Positions 39,390-47,856 of a stretch of 64,000 nt of DNA are shown one piece after another (within the stretch, counting starts at the first letter, position 1; the number at the start of each line of letters is the position of its first letter). The position numbers were made by a program, and so were the translations under genes. The DNA comes from Cellulomonas fengjieae (lineage in GTDB: Bacteria; Actinomycetota; Actinomycetes; Actinomycetales; Cellulomonadaceae): contig NZ_CP074404.1 of the NCBI RefSeq assembly GCF_018388465.1, positions 3,720,001 to 3,784,000 on the forward strand, written 5' to 3'. The notes under the pieces are model-generated. The model searched no databases. It worked only from the letters and a program-made list of their open reading frames with translations, and had not been told where the DNA came from.

Positions 39390-39946
39390 CAGATCTCCTT
39401 GATCACGCGGGCCGGGTTGCCGACGGCCACGACGTTCGCGGGCAGGTCCTTGGTGACGACCGCCCCGGCGCCGACCACCGTGTTGTCGCCGATGGTCACG
39501 CCCGGGCACACGATGACGCCCCCGCCGAGCCAGACGTTGTTGCCGATCGTGATCGGCTTGGCCGCCTCCAGCTTGTTCCGCCGCGGCTCGGGGTCGACGG
39601 GGTGGACCGGGGTCAGCAGCTGGACGTTCGGGCCGATCTTCGTGTCGTCGCCGATGTGGATGGCGGCCACGTCGAGCGCCACCAGACCGAAGTTGACGAA
39701 GGACCGCGCACCCAGGTGCAGGTGCACGCCCAGGTCGACGAACAGCGGCGGGCGGATCCACGAGCCCTCGCCCAGCGAGCCGAGCAGCTCACGCAGCCGG
39801 TCGACGGCGTCGTCGTCGCCGTCCCTGACGGCCTGCGCGAAGCGCTCGGCACGGGCCTGCGCGGCGCTGGTCAGTGCGCTGATCTCGGCGTCGGCCTCGT
39901 ACCAGTCGCCGGCGACCATGCGTTCGTACTGCGTGCGCTTGTCCAC
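39389..39946 (-). CDS. Sugar O-acetyltransferase (maltose/galactoside type, left-handed beta-helix)
   Basis: A 185-residue enzyme of the Maa/LacA family. N-terminal Maa domain (TQYERMVAGDWYEADAEISALTSAAQARAERF), then hexapeptide repeats forming a left-handed beta-helix (VHLHLGARSFVNFGLVALDVAAIHIGDDTKIGPNVQLLTPVHPVDPEPRR, ITIGNNVWLGGGVIVCPGVTIGDNTVVGAGAVVTKDLP). The catalytic His is in TPVHPVDP. GTG 39946 is used; ATG 39920 (MVAGDWY) is an alternative. The PBP gene ends 8 bases upstream. Confidence 0.87.
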   Translation of the reverse strand: MDKRTQYERMVAGDWYEADAEISALTSAAQARAERFAQAVRDGDDDAVDRLRELLGSLGEGSWIRPPLFVDLGVHLHLGARSFVNFGLVALDVAAIHIGDDTKIGPNVQLLTPVHPVDPEPRRNKLEAAKPITIGNNVWLGGGVIVCPGVTIGDNTVVGAGAVVTKDLPANVVAVGNPARVIKEI

Positions 39947-39954
39947 GGTGCCGC

Positions 39955-41892
39955 TCAGCCCTGCGCCGCCACCAGGAACTGCTCCAGCAGAGGCCCGGCG
40001 GTCGTCGACCCGTACTCGCCGACGTCGACGAACACCGCGACGGCCAGGTCGCCCTGGATCGCGACCATCCACACGTGGTTCTGCAGGTTGTCCGCCGGGC
40101 CGAACTGGGCGGTGCCGGTCTTGGCCGCCACCTCCTCGCCGGGGACGTCCTGGAGGAACGTCGCGCCGCCCTCGGCCACGACCCCGCGCATGAGCTCGTG
40201 CAGCGTCGCGCCCTCGGCCGCCGTCAACGGGACCGCAGGAGCCGGCGCCGGGGTGGCCGTCTCCTCGGCCGGGAGCACGAGTCGCGGCACCACGGTCGCC
40301 CCGCGCGCCACCGAGGCGGCGACCGTCGCCATGCCGAGCGGAGAGGCCAGGACGCGGCCCTGGCCGATCATCGACGCCGCGTGGTCGGTGCCGTCCGAGT
40401 CGCCCGGCACGTCGCCGAGGAACCCGGGGAAGCCCAGGGTCGCCTTCGGGTCCAGCCCGAGCGAGCCGGCCGCCGCGATCAGCGCCTTCTGGTCCGCGGT
40501 GTCCCGCGCCGAGATGAAGGCGGTGTTGCACGAGTAGGCGAACGCGGTCCGCAGCGGGACCGTGCCCAGCTTGTCGGTCGGGTACTCGGGGAAGTTGGTG
40601 AACGACCGGCCGTCGACGGACACGGTCGCCGGGCACGTCGTGTCGCTGTCCGCGGTGAGCCCGGAGCGCAGCAGCGCGAGTGCGGAGACCACCTTGAACG
40701 TCGAGCCGGGGGCGAACTGCCCGAGGGTCGCGGTGGACATGCCCTCGCCGCCGGTGCCGCTGGCCGCGGCGAGCACCTCACCGGTCGAGGGCCGGATGGC
40801 GACCACCGCGCTCGCGGGCGTGACCGTGGAGAGCACCGACTCCGCGGCGTCCTGCAGCCGGACGTCGAGCGTGGTGGTCAGGGGCGTCCCGGGGGTGGGG
40901 TCGACCGAGAACAGCTGCCGCGGGGCCACTCCGTCCGGTTGCGAGGCCGTGACCGTCAGGCCGGGCAGCCCTCGCAGCTGCGCGTCGTACTGCCGCTGGA
41001 GGCCGGACAGGCCGGTGAGGTCCCCGGCGACGACGGCGCCGTCGGACTTCTCGATGATCTCCGCCGTGGCCACGCCGACCGAGCCGAGGATGGGCCGGGC
41101 GAACCGGCGGCTCGGCGCGAGCGGCAGCGTGTCGACCACGTCGTGCACGCCGGGCAGCGCGGCGAGCGCGCGGACGTCGTAGGCCGGGTCTCCGTCCCGG
41201 ATCGTGATGGCCTCGACGAAGGCCTTCTCGCCCGCCGCGGTGACCGACCCGGCGTACGTGTCGGGGTCGATCCCGAGCATCCCGGCGAGGGTGCGTGCCG
41301 CCGCGTCCTGCTCCGGGGCGGCGACCTGCGTCTTGTCGATGCCGAGCCGGTGGACCGTGCGGGGCTCGACGATCACGGCACCGCCGGCACCGAGCACGTT
41401 GGCGCGTTCCGCGCGGAGGCGCTGGACGGTGAGGATCTCACCGTCGACCAGGTCGGGAGCCAGCAGGGACGGGGACCACGTGGCGTGCCAGAGGTCCTCC
41501 TCGTCCCGGGCGAACCTCGCGTGCGTCTCGTAGGTCCAGTCGGCGTCGCTCGCGTTGACGTCCCAGGTGTAGCCGAGGGTCACCTCGGCGGTGTCCTTCT
41601 CCTCGCCCTCCACTGTCGTCGACACGACCTTGACCGCAGGCTCCCACGGGGCCAGCCCCTCGTAGGCCGCGGTCCTGGCGGCGGTCGCGGCGGCGACATC
41701 CGCCTCGCCCCCGGCGAACGGGACCTCGCTGAAGTCGCCCGACGTGAGGGCCGCGGCGAGTGCTGCGGTCGCGCTCTCGGGTCCCGGCGGCTCAGGGCTG
41801 CACGCCGTCAGGCTCCCGGCCACGGCCGCCAGAGCGATCCCGCAGACCACGCTGCGTCGCCAGCCGGCCACCCGTTCACGTGCGAACTTCAT
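39955..41892 (-). CDS. Lipoprotein penicillin-binding protein with MecA-like N-domain
   Basis: A 645-residue exported transpeptidase. The signal peptide ends in a lipobox LTAC (Cys31). Residues about 40-145 form an NTF2-like MecA_N domain, then a dimerisation-type stretch, and the transpeptidase domain with S397-x-x-K400 (APGSTFKVV), S454-C-N456 and K591-T-G (VAAKTGTAQFG). All three catalytic motifs are intact. The architecture resembles MecA/PBP2a, which in staphylococci gives beta-lactam resistance; here such a role is only an inference. A GAGAGGACAGC site precedes the ATG. Confidence 0.88.
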   Translation of the reverse strand: MKFARERVAGWRRSVVCGIALAAVAGSLTACSPEPPGPESATAALAAALTSGDFSEVPFAGGEADVAAATAARTAAYEGLAPWEPAVKVVSTTVEGEEKDTAEVTLGYTWDVNASDADWTYETHARFARDEEDLWHATWSPSLLAPDLVDGEILTVQRLRAERANVLGAGGAVIVEPRTVHRLGIDKTQVAAPEQDAAARTLAGMLGIDPDTYAGSVTAAGEKAFVEAITIRDGDPAYDVRALAALPGVHDVVDTLPLAPSRRFARPILGSVGVATAEIIEKSDGAVVAGDLTGLSGLQRQYDAQLRGLPGLTVTASQPDGVAPRQLFSVDPTPGTPLTTTLDVRLQDAAESVLSTVTPASAVVAIRPSTGEVLAAASGTGGEGMSTATLGQFAPGSTFKVVSALALLRSGLTADSDTTCPATVSVDGRSFTNFPEYPTDKLGTVPLRTAFAYSCNTAFISARDTADQKALIAAAGSLGLDPKATLGFPGFLGDVPGDSDGTDHAASMIGQGRVLASPLGMATVAASVARGATVVPRLVLPAEETATPAPAPAVPLTAAEGATLHELMRGVVAEGGATFLQDVPGEEVAAKTGTAQFGPADNLQNHVWMVAIQGDLAVAVFVDVGEYGSTTAGPLLEQFLVAAQG

Positions 41893-41995
41893 GCTGTCCT
41901 CTCGTCATGCTGCGGAGCGCCCCGGTGAGCCTCCCACCAGGGGGTGCGGCGGCGTGCGCGAACCGCGCAGCCTTCACCACTCCTTCGCAGGCCGG

Positions 41996-42030
41996 CTCAT
42001 CCGAACAGCCCAGCCTCATCCGAACAGCCC
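41996..42030. repeat. 16-bp tandem duplication at 3' end of FAD-oxidase gene
   Basis: CTCATCCGAACAGCCC occurs at 41996-42011 and at 42015-42030 (period 19). The second copy contains the stop (TCA, read TGA on the minus strand) and last codons of the FAD-linked oxidase; the first is its duplicate just downstream. Confidence 0.7.
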
Positions 42031-43329
42031 TGCCGGGTCGTACGTGGCGCGCACCCCGGCCAGCCGCTCCGCGGTCGCCGGGTCCCAGACCGCCGCAGCG
42101 CTGCCGGCGAAGTTCGGGTTGAGCTCGGGCGCCGTCCACGGCGCGAGTGCCTGCGCGACCGCCTCGGCCGCGGCCGGTGCCGCCGAGCCGAGCTGCGGCC
42201 CGGCGGCGACGAGCGACGCCACGAACGCCGCCGAGCGCCCGGCGACGGCCGAGCTGCCCGGGGCCTCGTCCCCCGCGGCGCCCGCGACGTGCCGCAGCTC
42301 GGCCGCGACGAACGGGCTCCCGGTCCCCGGGCCGACCAGCCCCAGCCAGGTGCGCGCGAGGTCGTCGTCGCCGTGGCCGAGCATGATCCCGCGCACCCAG
42401 CTGGGCCCCGGGTTGACCGGGTCGTTGTGGATCTCCGCCGACCGCGCCACGGGCAGCACCCCGACCGTGTCGAGGAAGGCCGGCGCGAGCGCGCGCAGCG
42501 GAGCGGTCGCCGCCGCCCCGGCGCTTTCGTCGCCGGGCCGCGCCACCCGCAGGTTCAGCACCGTCCGGCCGCGCAGGAACGGCGGGATCGGGTCGATGTC
42601 CGGGAACGCGAGGATCGCCGCGCTGGTGGTGGTCACGGCGTCGGCGGTCGAGGTCCACGCCAGCCAGCCCCGCAGCACCGCCTCGACGTCCTCGGCGTCG
42701 AAGAACAGCGACCCCGCGTACAGCTCGGGGATCGACGTGAGCCGCAGGCGCACCTGCGTCACCACGCCCAGCCCGACCTTGCCGCCGCGAAGCGCCCAGA
42801 AGAGGTCGGGGTGCTCGTCTGCGGACGCCTCGACCACCTCACCCGTCCCGGTCACCACGGTGAGCGACTCGATACGGTCCGAGCTGAAGCCGTGGCTCCG
42901 GGCGAACGGGCCGAGGCCCCCGCCGAGCAGGTAACCGACGACGCCCACGTTCGTCGACGAGCCGGGCACCGGCGTCAGGCCGTGCTCGTCGGCGACCGGG
43001 ATGACGTCGGTCCACCGCGCACCCGCGCCGATCGTGGCCACCCCCGCCTGCGGGTCGAGGCTCACGGCATCGAGCCGGCGGGTGGTGAGCAGGACGCCGG
43101 ACGTGACCGGACGGGTCGCCCCGTGACCGGTGGCGAGGACCGCCAGCGGCACGCCCTGCTCGGCGGCCCAGCGCACGGCCGCGACCACGTCCTGCGTGCT
43201 GGTGGCGCCGACCGCGACGTCGGGCGCGTTGGTCACCGCGCGGTTGTGGGGGGCGACCTCGTCGGCGAACCCGTCGTCGTCGGCGGTCAGGACGGGTCCG
43301 TCCACCAGGGAGATCAGGGCGTGTGGCAT
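42016..43329 (-). CDS. FAD-linked oxidase (PCMH/BBE family)
   Basis: A 437-residue flavoprotein of the vanillyl-alcohol-oxidase superfamily. The PCMH FAD domain includes DVVAAVRWAAEQGVPLAVLATGHGATRP, with His69 as a possible covalent FAD site, VPVADEHGLTPVPGSSTNVGVVGYLLGGGLGPFARSHGF and LFWALRGGKVGLGVVTQVRL. The C-terminus ends with RLAGVRATYDPAGLFG, the BBE signature. There is no Cys for a second covalent link. Substrate unknown (alcohol or sugar type). AGAGGAG precedes ATG 43329. Divergent from the aldo/keto reductase. Confidence 0.87.
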   Translation of the reverse strand: MPHALISLVDGPVLTADDDGFADEVAPHNRAVTNAPDVAVGATSTQDVVAAVRWAAEQGVPLAVLATGHGATRPVTSGVLLTTRRLDAVSLDPQAGVATIGAGARWTDVIPVADEHGLTPVPGSSTNVGVVGYLLGGGLGPFARSHGFSSDRIESLTVVTGTGEVVEASADEHPDLFWALRGGKVGLGVVTQVRLRLTSIPELYAGSLFFDAEDVEAVLRGWLAWTSTADAVTTTSAAILAFPDIDPIPPFLRGRTVLNLRVARPGDESAGAAATAPLRALAPAFLDTVGVLPVARSAEIHNDPVNPGPSWVRGIMLGHGDDDLARTWLGLVGPGTGSPFVAAELRHVAGAAGDEAPGSSAVAGRSAAFVASLVAAGPQLGSAAPAAAEAVAQALAPWTAPELNPNFAGSAAAVWDPATAERLAGVRATYDPAGLFG

Positions 43330-43473
43330 GGCTGTGCTCCTCTGCGGTCGATGTGATGGCAGGTTTCCACGAGCGAGGCGGTGCGGGCACGATCTTTCCG
43401 CTCACCGCAGACATGCAGCCCGCTGCGGCTCCCCGACGGGCACATCGCGCTCGCACAGGGTCGAATAGGGGGC

Positions 43474-44310
43474 ATGACGACAGTTCCGAACATCACCCTG
43501 AACAACGGCGTCGAGATCCCCCAGCTGGGCTTCGGCGTCTTCCAGATCGACCCCGAGGAGACCAAGGACGCCGTCCTGCAGGCGTTCGAGGTGGGCTATC
43601 GCCACATCGACACGGCGCAGATGTACCGCAACGAGAAGGGCGTCGGTGAGGCGTTCGCGGCATCGGGCCTGTCCCGCGACGAGGTCTTCATCACCAGCAA
43701 GCTGAACAACGACTCGCACGACCCGGAGGTCGCGGCGGCCGCGTTCGACCTGACGCTGGACACGCTCGGCCTGGAGTACGTCGACCTGTTCCTCATCCAC
43801 TGGCCCCTGCCGACCGTGAGCAACTACGTCGAGACCTGGAAGGCCATGGAGGACTTCTACCGGTCGGGTCGCGCCAAGTCGATCGGCGTCTCCAACTTCC
43901 AGCCGACGCACCTGCGACGGCTGCACGCGGAGAGCACGATCACGCCTGCCGTGAACCAGATCGAGGTGCACCCGTACCTGACGCAGGACGCGGTCCGCGC
44001 GTTCGACGCCGAGCACGGCATCGCCACCGAGGCGTGGAGCCCGATCGCGCAGGGCAAGGTGCTCGACGACCCGACGATCGTGCGGATCGCCGAGTCGCTC
44101 GGCAAGACCCCCGCCCAGGTCACCCTGCGCTGGCACATCCAGCGCGGCGACATCGTCTTCCCCAAGTCGGTGACGCGCAGCCGCATCGAGGAGAACTTCG
44201 CGATCTTCGACTTCGAGCTGTCGGACGTCGACATCGCCGACATCACCGGGCTGAACCGCGACGAGCGCACCGGCCCGGACCCGGACACGTTCGACTACGT
44301 TCCCAGCTAG
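43474..44310 (+). CDS. Aldo/keto reductase (2,5-diketo-D-gluconate reductase-like, AKR5)
   Basis: A 278-residue NADPH-dependent reductase. The catalytic tetrad is in HIDTAQMYRNE (Asp and Tyr), FITSKLNNDS (Lys) and LFLIHWPLPT (His). GVSNFQPTHLRRL and the cofactor loop IVFPKSVTRSRIEENFAIFDF with Lys, Ser and Arg are typical of AKR5. Cytosolic. GGGGG lies 4 bases before ATG 43474. A long hairpin follows the stop. Confidence 0.9.
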   Translation: MTTVPNITLNNGVEIPQLGFGVFQIDPEETKDAVLQAFEVGYRHIDTAQMYRNEKGVGEAFAASGLSRDEVFITSKLNNDSHDPEVAAAAFDLTLDTLGLEYVDLFLIHWPLPTVSNYVETWKAMEDFYRSGRAKSIGVSNFQPTHLRRLHAESTITPAVNQIEVHPYLTQDAVRAFDAEHGIATEAWSPIAQGKVLDDPTIVRIAESLGKTPAQVTLRWHIQRGDIVFPKSVTRSRIEENFAIFDFELSDVDIADITGLNRDERTGPDPDTFDYVPS

Positions 44311-44318
44311 GTGTCGAT

Positions 44319-44356
44319 CCGGCTGCTCGCCCTTCGTATGAGGGGTGAGCAGCCGG
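44319..44356 (+). terminator. Hairpin after aldo/keto reductase
   Basis: CCGGCTGCTC (44319-44328) and GAGCAGCCGG (44347-44356) form a perfect 10-bp stem, with further CCCTT/GAGGG pairing inside the loop. It ends the aldo/keto reductase transcript and precedes the YCII gene; it could also act as an attenuator. Confidence 0.7.
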
Positions 44357-44390
44357 CGCAGGGCCGGTGCCGCACACCGAGGAGGCCGTG

Positions 44391-44732
44391 ATGAGCCACT
44401 ACCTGCTGAGCGTGATGGAACCCGCCGGGCCGGCGCCTGCCCCCGAGGTCCTCGAACCGATCTTCCAGGCCGTCGGCGAGGTCGACCGGTCCATGCGGGA
44501 GGCCGGTATCTGGGTCTACGCGGGGGGTCTGCACGACCCGAGCACCGCCACGGTCCTGCGCGCCAAGGACGGCGAGGTGCTCACCACCGACGGCCCGTTC
44601 GTCGAGGCGCGCGAGCACCTGGGCGGCTTCTCCATCATCGACGTCGACGACCTCGACGCCGCGCTCGACTGGGGTGGCCGGCTCGCGCTCGCCGCCGGGC
44701 TGCCCATCGAGGTCCGGCCCTTCCGCTACTAG
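44391..44732 (+). CDS. YCII-domain protein, partner of ECF sigma factor
   Basis: A 113-residue DGPF/YCII-like protein: HYLLSVMEPAG, VFQ-type helix FQAVGEVDRSMREAGIWVYAGGL, the signature TTDGPFVEAREHLGGFSIIDVDDLDAALDWG and VEVRPFRY at the end. In actinobacteria YCII proteins of this DGPF type are encoded before ECF42-type sigma factors, as here. The exact function is unknown; a regulatory partner or sensor role is inferred. ATG 44391 follows GAGGAGG. The sigma GTG starts 15 bases after the stop. Confidence 0.85.
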   Translation: MSHYLLSVMEPAGPAPAPEVLEPIFQAVGEVDRSMREAGIWVYAGGLHDPSTATVLRAKDGEVLTTDGPFVEAREHLGGFSIIDVDDLDAALDWGGRLALAAGLPIEVRPFRY

Positions 44733-44747
44733 CCCGGCCGGTGACGA

Positions 44748-45941
44748 GTGGACGAGGACGCGATCTCGCGGGTCTTCCGCGCGGAGCACGGCCGCGCGGT
44801 CGCGGTCCTCACCCGTTCGTTCGGTGACCTGGACGTCGCCGAGGAGGCCGTCCAGGAGGCGTTCGTCGCGGCCGTGCGGCGCTGGCCGGCCGACGGCGTC
44901 CCGCCCAGCCCGGCCGGCTGGATCATCACCACGGCCCGGCGCAAGGCCATCGACCGGCTCCGTCGGGAGGCGTCCCGTGACGACCGGCACGCGCAGGCGG
45001 CCCTGCTGCACCAGCGAGACGACGACCCGCCGGAGGGACCCGTGCGCGACGACCGGCTCCGGCTGCTGTTCACGTGCTGCCACCCGGCGTTGTCGGCCGA
45101 GGCGCAGGTCGCCCTCACGCTGCGGTTGCTGGGCGGCCTGAGCACGGCGGACATCGCCCGCGCGTTCCTCGTGCCGGAGGCGACGATGGCGCAGCGCCTG
45201 GTCCGGGCGAAGGGCAAGATCCGCGACGCCCGCATCCCGTACGGCGTCCCGTCGGAGGCCGACCTGCCCGACCGGCTGCACGCGGTGCTGGCCGTCGTCT
45301 ACCTGGTGTTCAGCACGGGCTCGGGTGACCTGACGCGCGACGACCTGTGCGCCGAGGCGATCCGGCTCGGCCGGGTGCTGGTGGAGCTCATGCCCGACGA
45401 GCCCGAGGTCCTCGGCCTGCTGGCCCTCATGCTGCTCACCGATGCGCGGCGGGAGGCGCGCGTGTCCGCCACGGGCGGGCTGGTGCTGCTGCGTGACCAG
45501 GACCGCTCCCTCTGGGATGCCGCGCGGCTGGCGGAGGGTCGCGCGCTCGTGCGCCGGTGCCTGCGCCGCGACCACCTCGGCCCCTACCAGCTCCAGGCCG
45601 CGATGCAGGCCGTGCACAGCGAACCGGCCGGGACCGACTGGCGGCAGATCGTGCAGCTCTACGACCAGCTCATGTCGATCGCGCCGAGCCCGGTCGTCGC
45701 GCTCAACCGCGCGGTCGCGGTCGCGGAGCTGGAGGGGCCAGCGGCGGGGCTGGCGCTCGTGGACGGGCTGCCCCTGGACCGCTTCCACCTGTTCCACGCG
45801 GTCCGCGCGGACCTGCTGCGCCGTCTGGACCAGCGTGCGGCGGCCGTCGCCGCCTACGACGAGGCCCTGGCCCTGGTCACCAACGACGCGGAGCGGGCGT
45901 TCCTGACAGGGGCCCGCGACGCGCTCAGCCCAGCCGGCTGA
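44748..45941 (+). CDS. ECF sigma factor, YCII-linked class (ECF42-like)
   Basis: A 397-residue sigma factor. Region 2 is FGDLDVAEEAVQEAFVAAVRRWPADGVPPSPAGWIITTARRKAIDRLRRE; region 4 is LLFTCCHPALSAEAQVALTLRLLGGLSTADIARAFLVPEATMAQRLVRAKGKI. A 200-residue C-terminal extension (VYLVFSTGSG, AIRLGRVLVELMPDEPEVLGLLALMLL, TPR-like YQLQAAMQAVHSEP) is typical of the class that lacks an anti-sigma factor. GTG 44748. Its end overlaps the GNAT gene by 17 bases in convergent orientation. Confidence 0.9.
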   Translation: MDEDAISRVFRAEHGRAVAVLTRSFGDLDVAEEAVQEAFVAAVRRWPADGVPPSPAGWIITTARRKAIDRLRREASRDDRHAQAALLHQRDDDPPEGPVRDDRLRLLFTCCHPALSAEAQVALTLRLLGGLSTADIARAFLVPEATMAQRLVRAKGKIRDARIPYGVPSEADLPDRLHAVLAVVYLVFSTGSGDLTRDDLCAEAIRLGRVLVELMPDEPEVLGLLALMLLTDARREARVSATGGLVLLRDQDRSLWDAARLAEGRALVRRCLRRDHLGPYQLQAAMQAVHSEPAGTDWRQIVQLYDQLMSIAPSPVVALNRAVAVAELEGPAAGLALVDGLPLDRFHLFHAVRADLLRRLDQRAAAVAAYDEALALVTNDAERAFLTGARDALSPAG

Positions 45942-46566
45942 GCAGTCCCGTGCGCACCGCCAGCCACTCCGCGGCGACGATCGAGAAGTACGCGGTGTCG
46001 CGCAGGCCGCCGTCGGTGGCGACGGTGTGCACGCGGCGGACCCCCTCGAACCGGCCGCCGATCCGCTCGATCGCCGCCCGCGAGGCCGCGTTGCGCGCGT
46101 CGGTCTTCAGGGTCACGCGCAGCGAACCCCACGTCTCGAACGCGTGCGTCAGCAGCAGCAGCTTGGCCTCGGTGTTGACCGCGGTCCGCTGCGCCGAGGC
46201 GGCGTACCAGGTGCTGCCGATCTCGGCGACGGACGGTGGGTTCCCGTCGCTCGGTGCCCCGCCGACGCCGATGCCGGGCGGCCACGGCGCAGGGTCCTGG
46301 AACACCTCGAGATCGAGGAACCGCGTGCTCCCGACGATCGCGTCGTCGGAGAGCCGGCGCACCGCGAACGGCACCGCGCGACCGCCGGCGGCGTGCTCGA
46401 GCGCGCCCTCGACGTACGCGCGCGTCTCGTCCCGACCGTCCGGCACCCAGGTGAACGCGTAGCTCCCGCGCTCCTGCGCGGCGGCCGCCGCGAGCCCGTC
46501 GACGTGGTCCAGGGACAGCGGCTCGAGCCGGACGTGGCGGCCGCTGAGCGTGAAGGGCGCGAGCAT
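45925..46566 (-). CDS. GNAT-family N-acetyltransferase
   Basis: A 213-residue acetyltransferase of the RimJ/RimL-like type: GRHVRLEPLSLDHVDGL, the acceptor region YAFTWVPDGRDETRAYVEGAL, FAVRRLSDDAIVGSTRFLDLE, and the acetyl-CoA segment EIGSTWYAASAQRTAVNTEAKLLLLTHAFETWGSLRVTLKTDARNAASRAAIERIGGRFEG. Substrate unknown. ATG 46566 is 23 bases after the MFS stop, so it belongs to the YCII-sigma-MFS-GNAT string. Confidence 0.87.
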   Translation of the reverse strand: MLAPFTLSGRHVRLEPLSLDHVDGLAAAAAQERGSYAFTWVPDGRDETRAYVEGALEHAAGGRAVPFAVRRLSDDAIVGSTRFLDLEVFQDPAPWPPGIGVGGAPSDGNPPSVAEIGSTWYAASAQRTAVNTEAKLLLLTHAFETWGSLRVTLKTDARNAASRAAIERIGGRFEGVRRVHTVATDGGLRDTAYFSIVAAEWLAVRTGLLSRLG

Positions 46567-46589
46567 CCGGTCATCCTGCCCGACGGCGC

Positions 46590-47852
46590 TCACACCGTGG
46601 CGTGCTCGTCGGCGGCCTTCATCGCCCGGCGCCCACCGGGCACCGCCGACGCGAGCGCGACCACCAGCAGCAGCGCGACCCCGGCCCAGAGGAGCAGCGA
46701 CTCGACGCTGAACCGGTCCGCGAGCGGCCCGAACACCGCCATGCCGAACGGCATGGACAGCGCCATGACGATGCCGACGAAGCCGAACACGCGGCCCTGC
46801 ATCTCCGGCTCGACGGTCTCCTGGAGCACCGTGTACGAGGGCGTGGAGAAGGCCGGGACGGACAGCCCGAGCAGGAACATGAAGCCGAAGAACACCCAGA
46901 TGTTGGTGGACAGCCCCAGACCGATGGAGAGGCCACCGAACACCACCGTGGACACCAGGATCATCCGCACCCGGTTCCAGGTCCCCGCCCACGCGGCGAC
47001 CGCCGCACCACCGAGCACCATGCCGATGCTGAAGGCGAGCTCGTTGGCGGTCAGCTTCCACACCTCCTCGCCGAACGTCCGCACGATCATCAGCGGCGTG
47101 AGGAACGACGGCGCGACGATGAGCACGAACACCACGGCGTACAGGACGAGCACCCAGCGGACGAACGCGTGGGACGCGACGTACCTGAGCCCGCCGACCA
47201 GGTCGTCGAAGTAGCCGAGCCGCCCGTCCGAGGAGCGCACGAGCCGCGGCACCGTCACCGCCAGCAGCAGGCCGATGCCGATGACGGCGGTCACGACGTC
47301 GATGTAGAACACGGCGACGATCGACATGTTCGCGTAGACGGCCGCCGCCGCGGCCGGGGCGACCAGCATCATGGCCGACTGGATCGTGCCGTGGATGCCG
47401 TTGACGCGCATGAGCTTGTCCGTGGGCACGATCTGCGGCAGCAGCGCCGCGACCGCGGGCATCTGGATGCCCGCGCCGGCCGAGCGGATGGCGATCGCGA
47501 CGAAGATCAGCCACAGGTCGGTGGCGCCCGCCGCCATGAACATCGCCAGCGCCAGCGTGACGACGGCGATGGTCGCGTCCGCGCCGATGATCAGCTTCTT
47601 GCGGTCGAGCCGGTCCGCCCATACTCCGCCGAAGATCGAGATCACGGCCTGCGGCAGGAAGCCGAACACCGCGTACAGCGCCATGATCCCGCCGGACTTG
47701 GTCTCCAGGGTCAGGTGCCACATCACGGCGTACTGCACGAGCATCGAGCCGAACAGCGAGATCGTCTGCCCGGTCAGGAAGAGGGTGGTCTGGCGGCGCC
47801 ATCCCGGTCGGTCCACGGCCGGGACCTCGTGCGGCTCGCTCATGGCCGTCAT
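46590..47852 (-). CDS. MFS exporter (drug/siderophore type)
   Basis: A 420-residue major-facilitator protein with twelve hydrophobic helices. LTGQTISLFGSMLVQYAVMWHLTLETKSGG and the loop 2-3 motif FGGVWADRLDRKKLIIGADA are the family hallmark (MFS_3/enterobactin exporter-like), with EPEMQGRVFGFVGIVMALSMPFG in the second half. ATG 47852 with GGAGGG 10 bases upstream is preferred; a start at 47873 would overlap the sigma gene. Starts 4 bases after the YCII-linked sigma gene ends, so regulated with it. Confidence 0.85.
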   Translation of the reverse strand: MTAMSEPHEVPAVDRPGWRRQTTLFLTGQTISLFGSMLVQYAVMWHLTLETKSGGIMALYAVFGFLPQAVISIFGGVWADRLDRKKLIIGADATIAVVTLALAMFMAAGATDLWLIFVAIAIRSAGAGIQMPAVAALLPQIVPTDKLMRVNGIHGTIQSAMMLVAPAAAAAVYANMSIVAVFYIDVVTAVIGIGLLLAVTVPRLVRSSDGRLGYFDDLVGGLRYVASHAFVRWVLVLYAVVFVLIVAPSFLTPLMIVRTFGEEVWKLTANELAFSIGMVLGGAAVAAWAGTWNRVRMILVSTVVFGGLSIGLGLSTNIWVFFGFMFLLGLSVPAFSTPSYTVLQETVEPEMQGRVFGFVGIVMALSMPFGMAVFGPLADRFSVESLLLWAGVALLLVVALASAVPGGRRAMKAADEHATV

Positions 47853-47856
47853 GCTG

